DNA from: Fagopyrum homotropicum
Taxonomy: Eukaryota; Streptophyta; Magnoliopsida; Caryophyllales; Polygonaceae
Length of the DNA: 64,000 nucleotides
Assembly (NCBI GenBank): GCA_033239125.1
Contig: BSWB01000001.1
Location: forward strand, 40,397,501 to 40,461,500
Reading direction: 5' to 3'
Below the pieces are notes generated by a model. The model saw only the letters and a list, made by a program, of their open reading frames with translations, was not told where the DNA came from and searched no databases. The position numbers and the translations under genes were made by a program. Shown one piece after another: positions 31,611-44,389 of the stretch. Every line of letters starts with the position of its first letter. Position 1 is the stretch's first letter.

Positions 31611-33764
31611 ATGAAACCGCCGGCAGGGATTCCGATGGCGACCCACAACGTAACCTTCTTCTCAGCGTTAAGCTATGTTTCAATACCCACCCTCAAATCC
31701 CCGAGGCTAAAACCTTCATGCGCTTCGATAAAGCCTCCGCCTTCAGAATTCGACTTCCGATCGCCGGAGATTCTAGGGCTCTCGACCTCCGCCGTAGCCA
31801 ATATCTATCCTGATCTGGCAGATATCGCCGAGAGAGGGAGCTTGGTGAGGATTGCGAAGAAGCAATTCGGACCCGTACCCGAATGGAGATCCGAATTCGT
31901 GGAGCCGGAAGAGATCTGGTTGCTGGGTACAACCCATATTTTTGGGGATTCCAGTTTGGATGTGGAGCGGGTTGTGAGGACTTTGAAGCCGGATAATGTC
32001 GTTGTGGAGCTTTGCAGGAGCAGGCAAGTTTGATTTTTTCACCATGGTTTGTCATTTGAATTTGAACGGTGAATCTGTATTCGGGAATCAGATTAAGGTT
32101 CTGAATTCCATATAAGAAAAAATGCATAAAATCTTACTGTAGTGTGTTGGTCATTGACAGATGAATTTCCATATTGGGATTGAACACAAATTCTCTTTAT
32201 TTGCTATTGAACAATAGAATTAATGATGTCTGTAAACTTGTTCATCCTCGGCCAATTGCTTATTTTGAGTTATTGCAGAGGTTCATCTACAGAGCTGGGA
32301 TTATGTATACTTCTGATGAAGATGTGATGAGCCAACAATTGAAGGGGAGTATGTTCTCATTGAGTGGTAGCGATTTTTTCGGTGCAATTGGGAGGAGCAT
32401 AAATTTAGGTGATCCTTTTCCCAAGACTGAACTATATAGCAGCAATGCAATCACCATTTCAATTCGGCTTGTTCCTTTCCCGTATCCCTGCTATCGATAC
32501 CGATCATCAGTATATCAGATATTGGTGTCGGTATCGATGTCAGGGATATGAGTACGAGATTGTTTTTTGATATCTGATAGCTGTGTTTGGCAATATGGTG
32601 AGTATACTTGGAGGGAGACTTCGGAGGAAAAGAATGTGATACCTGTCAATTTTTAGAGACTTCAAAATAGATAAAAATTAAAGCGTTGATATCTGGGTAT
32701 ATCACTTTGATACCCATATACTCAATTACCAAACATGGATTTCAGATACGTAATATCCATACCCATATCATGCATCCATAGGGTTTTCATTTTAGGTAAT
32801 CCTTTTCTTGGACAGGTGGTCAAACTGCTCTAGCTTTACGGCTGTTGTTGGCAGTTATGTCATCCAGAATCTCTGTGGATGCGAACCGCCCATTTGGTGA
32901 TGAGGTAGTTTGCCTTGAAGATTAGAAATTTATTCCTATGAATGCATAAGCTGTGGGTAAGAGGATGTACTTGTGTGATTGCAGTTTCGAGCTGCTCGAA
33001 GAGTGGCAGAGGAAGTGGGTGCTCAAATAGTATTGGGTGATAGGCCTATTGAGATTACTGTCAGTGCCATACCCATTTAAAATGTGTCTCAAAAATGGTA
33101 GTTATAACATGAGCTTTTGACGACGGTGCTCTTTTCATTGTTGCTGTAATATTTCAGCTTGATAGGGCATGGAGTTCATTGAGCTGGACAGAGAAACTCA
33201 ATTTAGTGGTCTCAGCCATCAAAGGAATTGTATGGTCACACGAGAAATCCGAAAATGAACTCAAGGTAGCCAACGATTACAATGTTGCATTGACTGATTG
33301 GATTTTATGGGTTCTGAATGATTATATCTGTGACAGGATCCAAACATGGATGTTAAACCTTCTCAACTGTATGATCAACTTAGTGTTTCGTATCCTGCAC
33401 TGCTGCAACCACTTATACACGAACGTGACACGGTTAAAACTCTTCCTAGTGAATGTAGACTAGTAGATTAGTTCTTGAGGTAACCACGTGTCGTTGTTGT
33501 TGGATGCAGTATATCGCATGGTCTCTGAAAAGAAGCAAAGCCGTGAAGAACAGCAAGAGAGTAGTTGGAGTAATCGGAAAAGGTCACTTGAATGGGGTGG
33601 TTTACGCCCTTATATCCGATCAAGGGAACTTGCGGTTTAGAGATCTCGCTGGGAATGAATCGAAACCCTGGGTTCGTCGTCTTCTCAACGGTCTATTCAG
33701 GGATACTGTCGTTGGGATATTGCTTTGGGCTTTATACCAGCAGATCCAGCAGATGCTATTTTAA
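31611..33764 (+). CDS. TraB-family protein, seven exons
   Basis: Exons by splice sites and frame: 31611-32023, 32293-32408, 32816-32904, 32985-33059, 33158-33265, 33337-33432, 33510-33764, coding 383 residues. Exon 1 encodes a Ser/Pro-rich N-terminus, possibly a targeting region, then the family signature LLGTTHIF (about residues 104-111) and NVVVELCRSR (about 129-138). Later exons give AGIMYTSDED, NLGGQTALALRLLLAV, FRAARRVAEEVGAQIVLGDRP and ERDTYIAWSLKRSKA, ending in a hydrophobic segment (VVGILLWALYQQI). Every junction keeps frame. Intron 1 has a GC donor (AG/GCAAGT). TraB proteins are membrane-associated; plant members have been reported at ER-mitochondrion contacts (recalled, not checked). 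A downstream Met at 31635 could be the start. Confidence 0.88.
32560..32755. repeat. Fold-back (MITE-like) sequence in TraB intron 2
   Basis: TATCTGATAGCTGTGTTTGG near 32570 is roughly inverted near 32710-32750 (CCAAACATGGATTTCAGATA). A second, tighter inverted pair (TATCGATACCGA / TCGGTATCGA) sits near 32490-32540. Boundaries and TSD are not resolved. Confidence 0.45.
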
Positions 33765-33935
33765 CTATCATATCTGCTAAATTCAACCAAACAATTCTTA
33801 TGGTGGACTCATTCTTGTTTTGTAAGTTCAGCCAGCAACACCATGAATCTATATACATTTACCACTTCGGAGGGATGTTGTCCGCTCAAATGCATTATTC
33901 TGTCTGAACTTATTTATCAGATGCATCGTAATCCA

Positions 33936-34040
33936 TAAAATCTTGAAAGCTTAGACCACTTCTTATTTCACATGTGGCATGTGTAAAATCTTGAAAGCTT
34001 AGACCACTTCTTATTTCACATGTGGCATGTATAAAATCTT
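33936..34040. repeat. 48-bp tandem repeat, 2.2 copies
   Basis: Copies start at 33936, 33984 and (partial) 34032, beginning TAAAATCTTGAAAGC. The partial third copy abuts the left LTR of element F. Confidence 0.9.
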
Positions 34041-34198
34041 TTCGTGATGGATGAATTTTCCATGACTTGTATTGATAATGGATTGTATTGATAATGGAGA
34101 GCCCTATTTATACAGAGTTTAAGCAATCATATGGTGACCAGTGTTACTGTTCTAAAATATGCAAGAAGTCTAATCACATCTATACAATAGTGTTAGTA
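34041..34198 (-). repeat. Element F 3' LTR, truncated
   Basis: Matches 45087-45256 apart from the missing outer end and a small internal duplication (TTGTATTGATAATGGA). TATA-like TATAAATAGGG on the minus strand near 34101-34112. Purine tract GAAATGCGGGAGAA (minus strand) at 34199-34212. Confidence 0.85.
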
Positions 34199-35679
34199 TT
34201 CTCCCGCATTTCAAACTGTCGAAGGCAAAGATTGAAACGAAGCCTAGAAAATCTCGATGATGAGAGTGGTTTGGTGAGTAGATCTGCTAGCTGTTCTTCA
34301 GAAGAAATGAAGGCCACCTGTAGAGCGTTAGCCTGGACTTTTTCACGAACGAAGTGGTACTCCAAGGAGAGATGTTTGATCTTGTAATGTAGAACCGGAT
34401 TGACAACAAGATATGTAGCTCCAATGTTATCACACCATAGGACAGGGGGAGATGATAGTGGAATCTAGAGCTCATGAAGGAGTGACTGAATCCATATTGT
34501 CTCACAAGTACCATGAACAAGGGCACGGTATTCTGCTTCAGTTGTGGATCTTGCTATTGTAGGTTATTTCTTGGATGCCGAAAATATTAAGTTGAAGTCA
34601 AGGAACACACAATAAGCACTAACTGACCTTCGATCTTGCTTGTCACTGCCCCAGTATGCATCAGATAAGGTAGATAGCTGCTGTTGAGAAGCAGATGAGA
34701 TGAAGAATTGGAGATCACTGGTGGCATTAAGGTATCGAAGAATACGCTTAACAGCTTGCCAATGGACCACTTGAGGTTTATGCATGAACTGACAAATTCA
34801 TTTACTGCAAAGGACACATCAGGCCGAGTAAATGTTAGGTATTGTAAACTTCCAGCAATGCTACGATACCGTTGAGGATCTTTAAAGGGAGGAGAAGAAG
34901 TAGATGTGTCAAAATCTGTTGCCATAGGGGTGGCAATGGGTTTAGAGTTTGTCATGCCAGCTTTGTGAACAACATCTCGAATGTGTTTTGATTGGGAGAT
35001 ATAGAAACCATCAGCAGAGTGTGTGATTTCTAAACCCAGAAAGTATTGTGCTGAACCAAGTTTTTTGCCAGGGAAGTGTGTCGATAAGGTAGCCACAAAT
35101 CTGGAGGAGAGATCGTTGTTGGAAGCAATCACCAGGAGATCATCTACATAGATCAACACAAATACAGAGTGTGTAGCTTGGCGAAAGATAAATAGAGAGG
35201 AGTCAGATAAACACGGCTTGAAACCCATGGTGATCAAGACATCACTGAGTCGTGAAAACCAGACACGAGGGGCCTGTTTTAAACCATAAAGAGACTTATG
35301 GAGCTTGCAAATATGGTGAAGAAAGTCAAGGTGTACAAAACCTGAAGGTTGAGAGACATAGACATCCTCATCAAGGGTACTGTGTAGGAAAGCATTCTGG
35401 ATATCCAATTGGTTGACAGACCAATGGTTCATGGCAGCGAGAGAAAATAGGAGGCGGATTGTGAAGGTTTAGCAACAGGGTTGAAAGTCTCATTGAAGTC
35501 AAGACCTGGTTGTTGGTGATAGCCTTTTGCAACAAGGTAGGCTTTTCTATGTTCAAGAGAGCCATCAGAGTTTTGTTTGGTTTTGAACACCTACTTGACA
35601 TCAATGATATTATGAGAGAGTCAGAGGGTACAAGGGACCAGGTTCTAGCTGCTAGGAGAGCCATGGATTCAGTCTCCAT
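34199..35679 (-). pseudogene. Element F reverse transcriptase and RNase H, disrupted
   Basis: Minus-strand pieces in several frames. RT includes QLDIQNAFLHSTLDEDVYVSQ, GLKQAPRVWF, IYVDDLLV (YVDD at 35139-35150) and the IAGSLQYLTFTRPD block. RNase H pieces follow (YWGSDKQDRRSVSAYCVF; LADLLTKPLSSSRF near the end). Order and motifs are those of plant copia pol. At least three frame changes show the copy is dead. Confidence 0.92.
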
Positions 35680-35766
35680 GGCCTATCGCCACTCAAGGAA
35701 TTGGGTTGCTTGGGTAAAGCAAGTTGGTTCCTCAGGAATGGTTTGTGTATTGGAGCAATGTGGTGG

Positions 35767-37063
35767 TCAGGGGATGGTGTCATCACTTTGAATTAGTGGT
35801 TGCTGGTGGGTGTTTTTGGAGCGAGTCACCATCCAATGTGGAGGAGCGATTGGGGAAGACAAAGCCAGCAAAGGAGGGAGTAGAGAAGTAAATGGGCATG
35901 ACGGTGAATCTAAGTGCACAGGTGTGATGTTGGGTCGAGGGGAGTGGGAAAATGGGCTTGGGAACAAATCATTTTGTGATGGGTTGAGAGGAGGAGTGGA
36001 AGGAGTTAATGGTGATGTATTAGAAGATAGGCTAATGGGTAGTGGGCCGGCGTGAGATGGCATAGAGAAGGGCGTTGGGCTATGCGTTTCTGGGTTAAGT
36101 GCAAAAGGTATGGAAGAAGAGGGCTGTAGGGTTGAAGTGTTAGGTGATGGTTTTGACATGGGGAAGGTATGCTCATGAAATATTACATCTCGAGAGATAT
36201 AGGTCCAATGTGTCTCAAAATCAAAGCATATATAGCCTTTGTGGGAAGAGCTATAACCAAGAAATAGAGATGGAATGGATCAAAAATTTAGTTTATGTGA
36301 GTTGTAAGGTCTAAGGTAAGGAAAACATAGACACCCAAAAACTTTGAGATGATTGTAGTCCGGTGGTTTGTGAAAGAGAATTTCATATGAACTTTTGTTT
36401 GCGGTGATAGAGGAGGGAAGACAATTTTGTAAGTAGACCGAAGTCTCAAAAGCATAATCCCAAAACCGTAAGGGGAGAGATGCGTGTTAAAGAATAGTGA
36501 TGTCCATGTCAACGATCCGTCGATGACGACTCTCTATGCTACCGTTTTGGGAATGAGAGTAGGGGCAAGTAAGACGGTGTGTAATGCCTAACTCTCGAAA
36601 AACGGGATAAGAAGTTTGAATTCGGTTCCGTTGTCGGTTTGAATTGAAATAACTTTTTGAGAAAAGAAATTTGACACAAGGTTAATGAAAGATCGAATAA
36701 AAATGGAAACATCGGATTTAAGTTTGAACGGAAAAATCCACATGAATTCACTATAATTATCCAAAATGGATATGCTGTACTGATTTCCATTATTAGAGAT
36801 TGTGTGGCCTAGGACCCAAACATCACAAAACAAGAGTTGAAGAACATGGGATGAAGTAGACGGACTGCAAGGATGGGGAAGCGCATGGGCTTTGGCCCAA
36901 CTACAGGATATACATGGATCAAGCAGAGATTGGGCTTTAGGTTTAGAATTTGCTAATGAAGGAAAAAGAGCATGAACAATGCGTTTTGAGGGATGGCCAA
37001 GTGTGGAGTGCCAAAGATTTGTGGTGGAGGAGATAACGGTGGTTGAATGAAGTTCCAGCGGTG
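35767..37063 (-). pseudogene. Element F integrase and linker, disrupted
   Basis: Starts right at the E insertion with the GAG-pre-integrase motif LWHSTLGHPSKR (about 36991-37020), then PCISCSWAKAH zinc-site remnants, the catalytic core with LLFCDVWVLG and IQTDNGTEF, and degraded sequence. A Ser/Pro-rich linker ends PPHWMVTRSKN (about 35800). Frames change between blocks. Confidence 0.9.
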
Positions 37064-37068
37064 CTGTG
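37064..37068. repeat. Target-site duplication of element E (left)
   Basis: CTGTG, repeated exactly at 43635-43639. Confidence 0.96.
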
Positions 37069-38831
37069 TGATAGCATAAATTATAGTCTATATTTTGGGA
37101 CTTGTTTAGACGTTTTATCTTCAATAATCTGCATATCTGAATGTATATTATGCGATTATATTTTTGTTTCATCTACCTTTGCGGGAATCGAGGTCTACAC
37201 CAAGTTTCGTTGTAATCGTAGGTAAAATGGCACGTTTTGCATCAAAATGGAGCTAAAGGAGCTAAGGAATCATTGGAGCTACATTCAGGAGCTTAAGAAA
37301 GAATCCACGAAGCATGGAATTTAATTAGAGATTTACTTTGGACCAGATTTGAGAGATTTCACATTCAGTTTAGAGTCACCTCGGTTGACCAGAGAGTCAC
37401 CTCGACCGAGGTGATCTTGAGGAGCGTCTCGACCGAGGCGAATATCCTGGACGCGGCAAGATATATTTTATTTGGCTGAGATCTTTTATTTTTGGAAGAA
37501 GAGATCTTATATTTTTGGGCTGGATTTCTGGAAGGAAGATCATATATTTTAGGGATCTATTTATGAGATGTGGATATATTTTATTAGGAAATTATCTTTT
37601 TAAGATATTTTATCTTTGGAAGATAATTCTCTTATATAAAGGGTTGGATTTTCCACAAGTTGAGCCATGCTTATACATGCTTAGAGGGCTGATAGAATCC
37701 AACAATTAAGGGATTTTCTCCAGAGTTTTGAAGGAAGGAAGATTGAAGATCAATCTAGGAAGGATTGATAGCTTGTCATAGCTTTTAAGGGGATTTGTAA
37801 GACTTTCTTAAATTCCCTTTTGTTGATTTGTCTTGTTGGATTTGTGATCCAAGGAACGCTTATTTGTTTGATATTTGATTCAGTTATTGAAGCCTTGTTC
37901 TTAAGGTTTTTGTGTTCAAATATTCATTCCCTTCCCGTATATTTGATTATTGCTTTCATGATGATGAGTGGCTAATTTTCTTGCGCGATTCTAGGGTGAT
38001 TGGCTGAAGGTTGTGGGAAAAACAATGATAGAATAATCTTAAATTCCAGTAGGACCCTAAAAGTTCGAGTCTTTATCCTTAACCCTAGAGTACCTCGCTC
38101 AGTCGATCAACATCTCGGCCGGGGTGGAACTTGACTGACCGAGGTGACCTTTCTAATCCGAAACTGAGAGTTAAGTTTTCCAAATCCTATTCTTATTACA
38201 CCTTTCCTGGTTCAATGCAAGCTTAGGATGAGACTTACCCGGTAATTCCTTTGTTTGTTTACCCATGATCATAAGTGTAGGTAATAAAGGTTTATCCTTT
38301 ATTAGGGTTTGAGTGTGCCTTCATCCCATCTTTGTGAGTTAGCCTGACACTTACCCGGTAAAGGTTGATTCTATTCCCTTAGTTGGTTTGTTGGTTTGAG
38401 ATTCTAATTCCTTTCCTTAGTACCTTGAGACTTACCCGGTGATAGGTTCTTTTGGTTTGGAGTTAGTGAGTAGTGAGACTTACCCGGTGATCTATTCCAC
38501 TTTAGAAACACCTTCCCTTTGCAAAACCTCAACTTTGTCCGCTTATCTTGAGATCTTGAGTTGGAACCACAACTAGATGCTTTAATCCCTAGAATTTGCA
38601 TATTTCCTTAATTAACTATATTATCATCTTTGATTGCTTTAATCGCTTTTGTGGTTAGTTGTGATATTGACTATCTATATTGGTTTTGTTTCACCTAAGT
38701 CCTTGAGATCGACACCCCGGAATTCTTGCTTTTACTACGATTGACCCGTACACTACGGGTTCGCATCCTTGTTTTAGGCATACATCTAGGGTATTAAATT
38801 TAAAGCTTGCACACACCATTTGGAGCGAACA
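37069..38831 (+). repeat. Element E 5' LTR
   Basis: Same plan as B: word CACCTCGACCGAGGTG at 37398-37413, more at about 38105-38142, TATATAAAG near 37633, and the TGAGACTTACCCGGT array. Confidence 0.95.
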
Positions 38832-38837
38832 AGTTTT

Positions 38838-38855
38838 TGGCGCCGTTGCCGGGGA
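38838..38855 (+). promoter_or_regulatory. Primer-binding site, tRNA-Asp type (element E)
   Basis: TGGCGCCGTTGCCGGGGA, a perfect complement of the plant tRNA-Asp 3' end as I know it. Confidence 0.88.
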
Positions 38856-38955
38856 CTTGGTCTAGACCGAGCTGGTTGCGGTTGTCTTTCGGGGCTATCG
38901 CCCTTGTTGCTATTAACCATTTGTCCTATGAGTTTTGTAGTTTTCAAGATATCCG

Positions 38956-40130
38956 ATGACTACATTTGATCCAGTCTGGATAGCAAGACAAAGTGCTAGG
39001 GCGGACCATTATGAATACTTGGAAGAAAAATACTCCTTTTATTGGTTTAACAATGAAAGGGAAAGAGAAAAGGCCATTAAGGAGGAGCTTGCAATATGGG
39101 ATGAGCTCAATGTCCCTAGAAAGATTTATGAGCAACCTCTTGAAGAATCCAAGCATTTCTCCAATCGAACCAGAAATATCTCCAAAGCACCCTATCCTAT
39201 GCTTGCAATATGGGATGAGCTTGCAATATGGGATGAGCTCAATGTCTCTAGTAAGAGAAGGCACCTTATAAAGTTCTCCAAAGCACCCTATCCTATGCTA
39301 AGCCGAAAGAGGAGCATAAGGAAGTACTGCAAGTTCCAAGCATTCCTCCAATCGAACCAGAAATTTCTCCTGAAGTTGTTGAAGAAGAGGAAGATGTGGA
39401 AGATCTCGATCCAACTATTGAGACTTCGGCCGAGGAGAAAGAGAGATCGGCCGAGGTGGAAGAGAGATCGGCCGAGATGGAAGAAGAATCTGTAGAACTG
39501 GAAGTGGAAGATGCAGAGAACCTTGGCGAAATTACTGAGATTGTGGCCAAGGTGGAAGAAAGATCAGCTGAGTTGGGAGAGATTTCATGTGTGGATTATC
39601 AACCTAACATGAAACTTGTCCCAAGCTTTGGAGAACTTTATAAGGTGCCTTCTCTTACTCTCTTTGAAATTCCTACTAAAGTTCTAGACTTCTTCAGGGA
39701 TGCACCAAAGAGTTGGAGGTCTCTTCCGAAAGAACCTCCTAAGATCAAGATGAAACCTCCCTTGAACTTGTTGGAAGAAGATGCTCCTTGGATTATAAGG
39801 AGTGAAATTAACAAGCGCTTCACCGCTAAGGCAACGAAGTGTTATTTGTTCAAGTATGGGGTCATTCACATGACAAAGACCTTGTACTATCCCCAAATTG
39901 GAGATAGGGAAGCTACTAGGATTCTCGAGAAGCTATTTTCTCGATCCAGGAAAGGATGGGACGCAAGGCTAGATTATGTCCCATTGAAGTGTAGGAAAGC
40001 TAAGAGGATTCCGGTGAGAATCAAACCTTACAAGCTTGTACGTGGGGATCTTACCATTTGCCGGTGAAATTAGGAACCGGAACCTTTTTGGAAGAGTTTT
40101 ATGATGGATGTGATGAGCACTCCAAGATGT
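38956..40130 (+). pseudogene. Element E rearranged ORF ending in an integrase remnant
   Basis: Two overlapping frames. The first (38956-about 39300, MTTFDPVWIARQSARADHYE) is charged and holds short direct duplications (LAIWDEL three times; KAPYPML twice). The second (about 39300-40067) has an acidic Glu-rich stretch whose DNA carries family-word variants TCGGCCGAG (39428-39480). Its last part is a drifted integrase core: LYYPQ aligns with PYHPQ, ILEKLFSRSRKGWDARLD with ILEKTVSRTRKDWSLKLD of element A, and the homology crosses into another frame (YHLPV) after 40050. The first part matches nothing I know. No catalytic integrase can come from it. Confidence 0.75.
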
Positions 40131-40192
40131 TCGAGGTACATTGAGTAATTCTATGGAGAAAGGTCCAGCTAGCGACCTTAAAACAAGCGCTT

Positions 40193-40210
40193 CTTGGGAG
40201 GCGACCCAAG
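40193..40210 (+). promoter_or_regulatory. Conserved post-pol stem-loop (element E copy)
   Basis: CTTGGGAGGCGACCCAAG: stem identical to A and B, one loop change. Flanks GCTAGCGACCTTAAA and AAGCGCTT also conserved. Confidence 0.62.
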
Positions 40211-41863
40211 GTATTGCTTTCTTCTCCCTTTTCTGGTTTAGTTTAGATAGTTTGCTTTTGCTTTGCTTTGCTTTGTTTTTGGCGTCCTAGATCGAAACCA
40301 GGTACTTTTCAAGGAAGGAATACAACCCAGGAACTACACTGGAAGGACAGAAGTTCGAGAAATTGAGAGAACGGAGCTTGACTGAGACACATCTCGGGTT
40401 CAGTCACAGGACCTCGACCGAGATGTTCTTCGCCAACCGAGACGGTCTTATCTAGAGCTGTTTCTTATTTCTTTATGCAGTTCAGCTATGTCTGGTGAGT
40501 TTCTTGTTTTCCTTGACTCTTATTTTGACCCATTGGGACAATGTGTCCCAAGTATAGGGTATTTGGATGTATTTATATGACTTATGTGTATGCTTGTATG
40601 ACTCTACCGGATATTACTATTTTATCTTGCTCTATGTGTTTATCTGAGACTACATGCATGCATACAGGTTAATTGATTGAGAAAAACGTCAAAAATTGGT
40701 TAAGAAAATATTTTTTATGACCTCGACCGAAGTGATTCTGACCAATCGAGGTGCAGCACCTCGGTTGTCTTAGAACATCTCGACCGAGGCGGTTTAACTG
40801 AGAAAGTTTTCGAAACGATTTTGTGCTTCTTTTCTGGATATGACCTCAGTGAAGATCTTGTTCGCAGACTGGTTTTGAAATCTTTATATGTTTGAAAAGT
40901 TTTATGATATGTTTAAGTTTCTAAATGCTTTGTTTGAAATTTTGGCATGTTTAATACTTTGTTTTTATCCAAATTATGTTGAATTTGAAGGTTAACACCA
41001 CATGATAAGTTCTATCACTTTCTTCCTGGGATGATTAAGGCAATTCATTCTCTTCTCTTCTTCTTCTTGATCATGCTTAGCCCCTCATATACATATTTGC
41101 CTCCTTTACCTATCCGGGAATTTGGAAGCAAGCAAATGAAAAGCAAGTAAAGGAAAAGTTGAGATGTTGGCTGAAAGTTAGAAAGAAACAAATAGGTTTG
41201 GGGAAATCAATCATGATGATGAGTAACTCGGCACCATTCACATAGCCGGGTGTTTGTGTCTTGCCAAAGTCGGATTGAGTGATATTCATAACGGGTCATG
41301 GTATGTGCATCAAGGGTTTGAGGCATATCGAGAAATTGATGATTGTTGATCTCCTAGGCTTCGGTTATTGTGCACCTCTATCCATGCATCCCAAAAAGTA
41401 AAAAGTAAAATAAGCAAAGCTTATTGGTGAAAGATGTTGAAATTCAAAGCAAGTGAAGTGAAGATCCTTTTCCCGGATTCTAGCACCACGTTCCCTATAT
41501 ACATCTCACCCTCACACGTTTCTTGACCTTCTTTTGAAAAGCCCTTGAGACCTCGAGCTTGTTGATTGACTTGGTGGTTTAAACTAGATTATACAAGATT
41601 AATTTCGATAATTATGATTTATTATGTATTCTATGATTTTATGCAAAGATGAACAACTTTCTTATATTTATATAAATGTTTTGATCATATTTTGATTTTA
41701 ATTACCATGAAGCATTCTCTTAGAGTGATCTATGAGTAGAGCACACCACCAAAAATGTTTTGAAATACTTTTCATTGACCTTTATGACTTATTATTCATT
41801 CTATCTTGTACTTAAGATTTGGAACTTGCTTGGGGACAAGCAAGGGACAAGTATGGGGTATTT
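40211..41863 (+). other. Element E 3' non-coding region
   Basis: Family words at about 40401-40416, 40721-40736 and 40758-40795; the splice-like pair at 40479-40500; the perfect stem-loop at 41825-41844; purine tract AAGTATGGGG before the 3' LTR. ORF2 is missing. Confidence 0.75.
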
Positions 41864-43634
41864 TGATAGCATGAATTATAGTCTATATTTTGGGACTTGT
41901 TTAGACGTTTTATCTTCAATAATCTGCATGTTTGAATGTATATTATGCGATTATATTTTCGTTTCATCTACCTTTGCGGGAATCGAGGTCTACACCAAGT
42001 TTCGTTGTAATCGTAGGTAAAATGGCACGTTTTGCATCAAAATGGAGCTAAAGGAGCTAAGGAATCATTGGAGCTACATTCAGGAGCTTAAGGAAGAATC
42101 CAAGAAGCATGGAATTTAATTAGAGATTTACTTTGGACCAGATTTGAGAGATTTCACATTCAGTTTAGAGTCACCTCGGTTGACCAGAGAGTCACCTCGA
42201 CCGAGGTGATCTTGAGGAGCGTCTCGACCGAGGCGAATATCCTGGACGCGGCAAGATATATTTTATTTGGCTGAGATCTTTTATTTTTGGAAGGAGAGAT
42301 CTTATATTTTTGGGCTGGATTTCTGGAAGGAAGATCATATATTTTAGGGATCTATTTATGAGATGTGGATATATTTTATTAGGAAATTATCTTTTTAAGA
42401 TATTTTATCTTTGGAAGATAATTCTCCTATATAAAGGGTTGGATTTTCCACAAGTTGAGTCATGCTTATACATGCTTAGAGGGCTGATAGCATCCAGCAA
42501 TTAAGGGATTTTCTCCAGAGTTTTGAAGGAAGGAAGATTGAAGATCAATCTAGGAAGGATTGATAGCTTGTCATAGCTTTTAAGGGGATTTGTAAGACTT
42601 TCTTAAATTCCCTTTTGTTGATTTGTCTTGTTGGATTTGTGATCCAAGGAACGCTTATTTGTTTGATATTTGATTCAGTTATTGAAGCCTTGTTCTTAAG
42701 GTTTTTGTGTTCAAATATTCATTCCCTTCCCGTATATTTGATTATTGCTTTCATGATGATGAGTGGCTAATTTCCTTGCGCGATTCTAGGGTGATTGGCT
42801 GAAGGTTGTGGGAAAAACAATGATAGAATAATCTTAAATTCCAGTAGGACCCTGAAAGTTCGAGTCTTTATCCTTAACCCTAGAGTACCTCGCTCAGTCG
42901 ATCAACATCTCGGCCGGGGTGGAACTTGACTGACCGAGGTGACCTTTCTGATCCGAAACTGAGAGTTAAGTGTTAGAGTTTGCCAAATCCTATTCTTATT
43001 ACACCTTTCCCGGTTCAATGCAAGCTTAGGATGAGACTTACCCGGTAATTCCTTTGTTTGTTTACCCATGATCATAAGTGTAGGTAATAAAGGTTTATCC
43101 TTTATTAAGGTTTGAGTGTGCCTTCATCCCATATTTGTGAGTTAGCCTGAGACTTACCCGGTAAAGGTTGATTCTATTCCCTTAGTTGGTTTGTTGGTTT
43201 GAGATTCTAATTCCTTTCCTTAGTACCTTGAGACTTACCCGGTGATAGGTTATTTTGGTTTGGAGTTAGTGAGTAGTGAGACTTACCCGGTGATCTATTC
43301 CACTTTAAAAACACCTTCCCTTTGCAAAACCTCAGCTTTGTCCGCTTATCTTGAGATCTTGAGTTGGAACCACAACTAGATGCTTTAATCCCTAGAATTT
43401 ACATATTTCCTTAATTGACTATATTATCATCTTTGATTGCTTTAATCGCTTTTGTGGTTAGTTGTGATATTGACTATCTATATTGGTTTTGTTTCACCTA
43501 AGTTCTTGAGATCGACACCCCGGAATTCTTGCTTTTACTACGATTGACCCGTACACTGCGGGTTCGCATCCTTGTTTTATGCATACATCTAGGGTTATAA
43601 ATTTAAAGCTTGCACACACCATTTGGAGCGAACA
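41864..43634 (+). repeat. Element E 3' LTR
   Basis: 1771 bp, TGATAGCATG...GAGCGAACA, followed by the duplicated CTGTG. Confidence 0.95.
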
Positions 43635-43639
43635 CTGTG

Positions 43640-44010
43640 GTGGCGAAAAAATGTAGAGACCATTCTCAACGGTACCCTTGAGGAGAAGAGCCTGAGTTTG
43701 CAAATTTTTTATCAGAAAATAGTGAGCATAGTTTTTAAACAATACATCATTGTCAAGGCATAAACGATTCACAGATAAGAGGTGTTTGGACAACGATGGT
43801 GTATAAAGGAGATTGTGAAGATAAAAGAGATGTGAGGATGAGTAAAGAGAGGCAGAACCATGATTGTGAATCGGAATTGAAGAACCATCACCAAGGGAGA
43901 CCTGTTTAGTGCCTGAGTAGGGAAGGTAGTCAATGCGTAGATTGGAGATGTCTGGTGTATCATGATGCATTGCTGCTGTATCTGGGTACCAATTGACTGT
44001 AGTGGTGTTG
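43640..44010 (-). pseudogene. Element F protease region
   Basis: Minus strand: WYPDTAAMHH where copia protease usually has WYPDTGA; the catalytic DTG reads DTA. It is followed by the usual NLLYTPSLSKHLLSVNRLC block and GLYIFSPP up to the E insertion. A zinc-knuckle remnant upstream (near 44070-44115) has one Cys changed to Ser and a stop where Trp is usual. Confidence 0.82.
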
Positions 44011-44389
44011 CTTGAAGAGAAGATGGTGGTTGTGCGTGAAAGGAATGATCAAACCTGTGCTAGCACTGGATTACGGTATGGCCAGGTTTGTTGGAGAGTT
44101 GGCACACTGTGCGCGTGTGTGGGGCTCCTGAGAAATTTGTTGGAGGGCGATACCCACCATTGTTACCTCCTCTTCGATTGCTGCTATTATTAGGTCGATT
44201 AGACCAGTTTTGATCATTTCTCCTTTCCTGGTGTCTGACTTAGTTCGACCACCACCTCGTCCTCTGGAACTACCACGGCCCCTTCCTCTATTAGATGTGT
44301 AATTCGCTTCTGGCGGAGTACCAAGAAGAGAATTGTTAGATGACAGGGAGGAATTGTTACGAGTGATTCATTCCTCATGGCTCAAAATA

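Larger units (their letters stand above)
37069..43634 (+). mobile_element. Element E: non-autonomous relative of element B
   Basis: LTRs 37069-38831 and 41864-43634 with TSD CTGTG; I count nearly thirty LTR differences by eye (about 1.6%) plus an 8-bp gap. LTRs, primer-binding site, post-pol stem-loop, splice-like pair, pre-LTR stem-loop and family word all match B. The 3-kb interior lacks gag, protease, RT and ORF2, and codes only a rearranged ORF ending in an integrase fragment. Confidence 0.95.
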
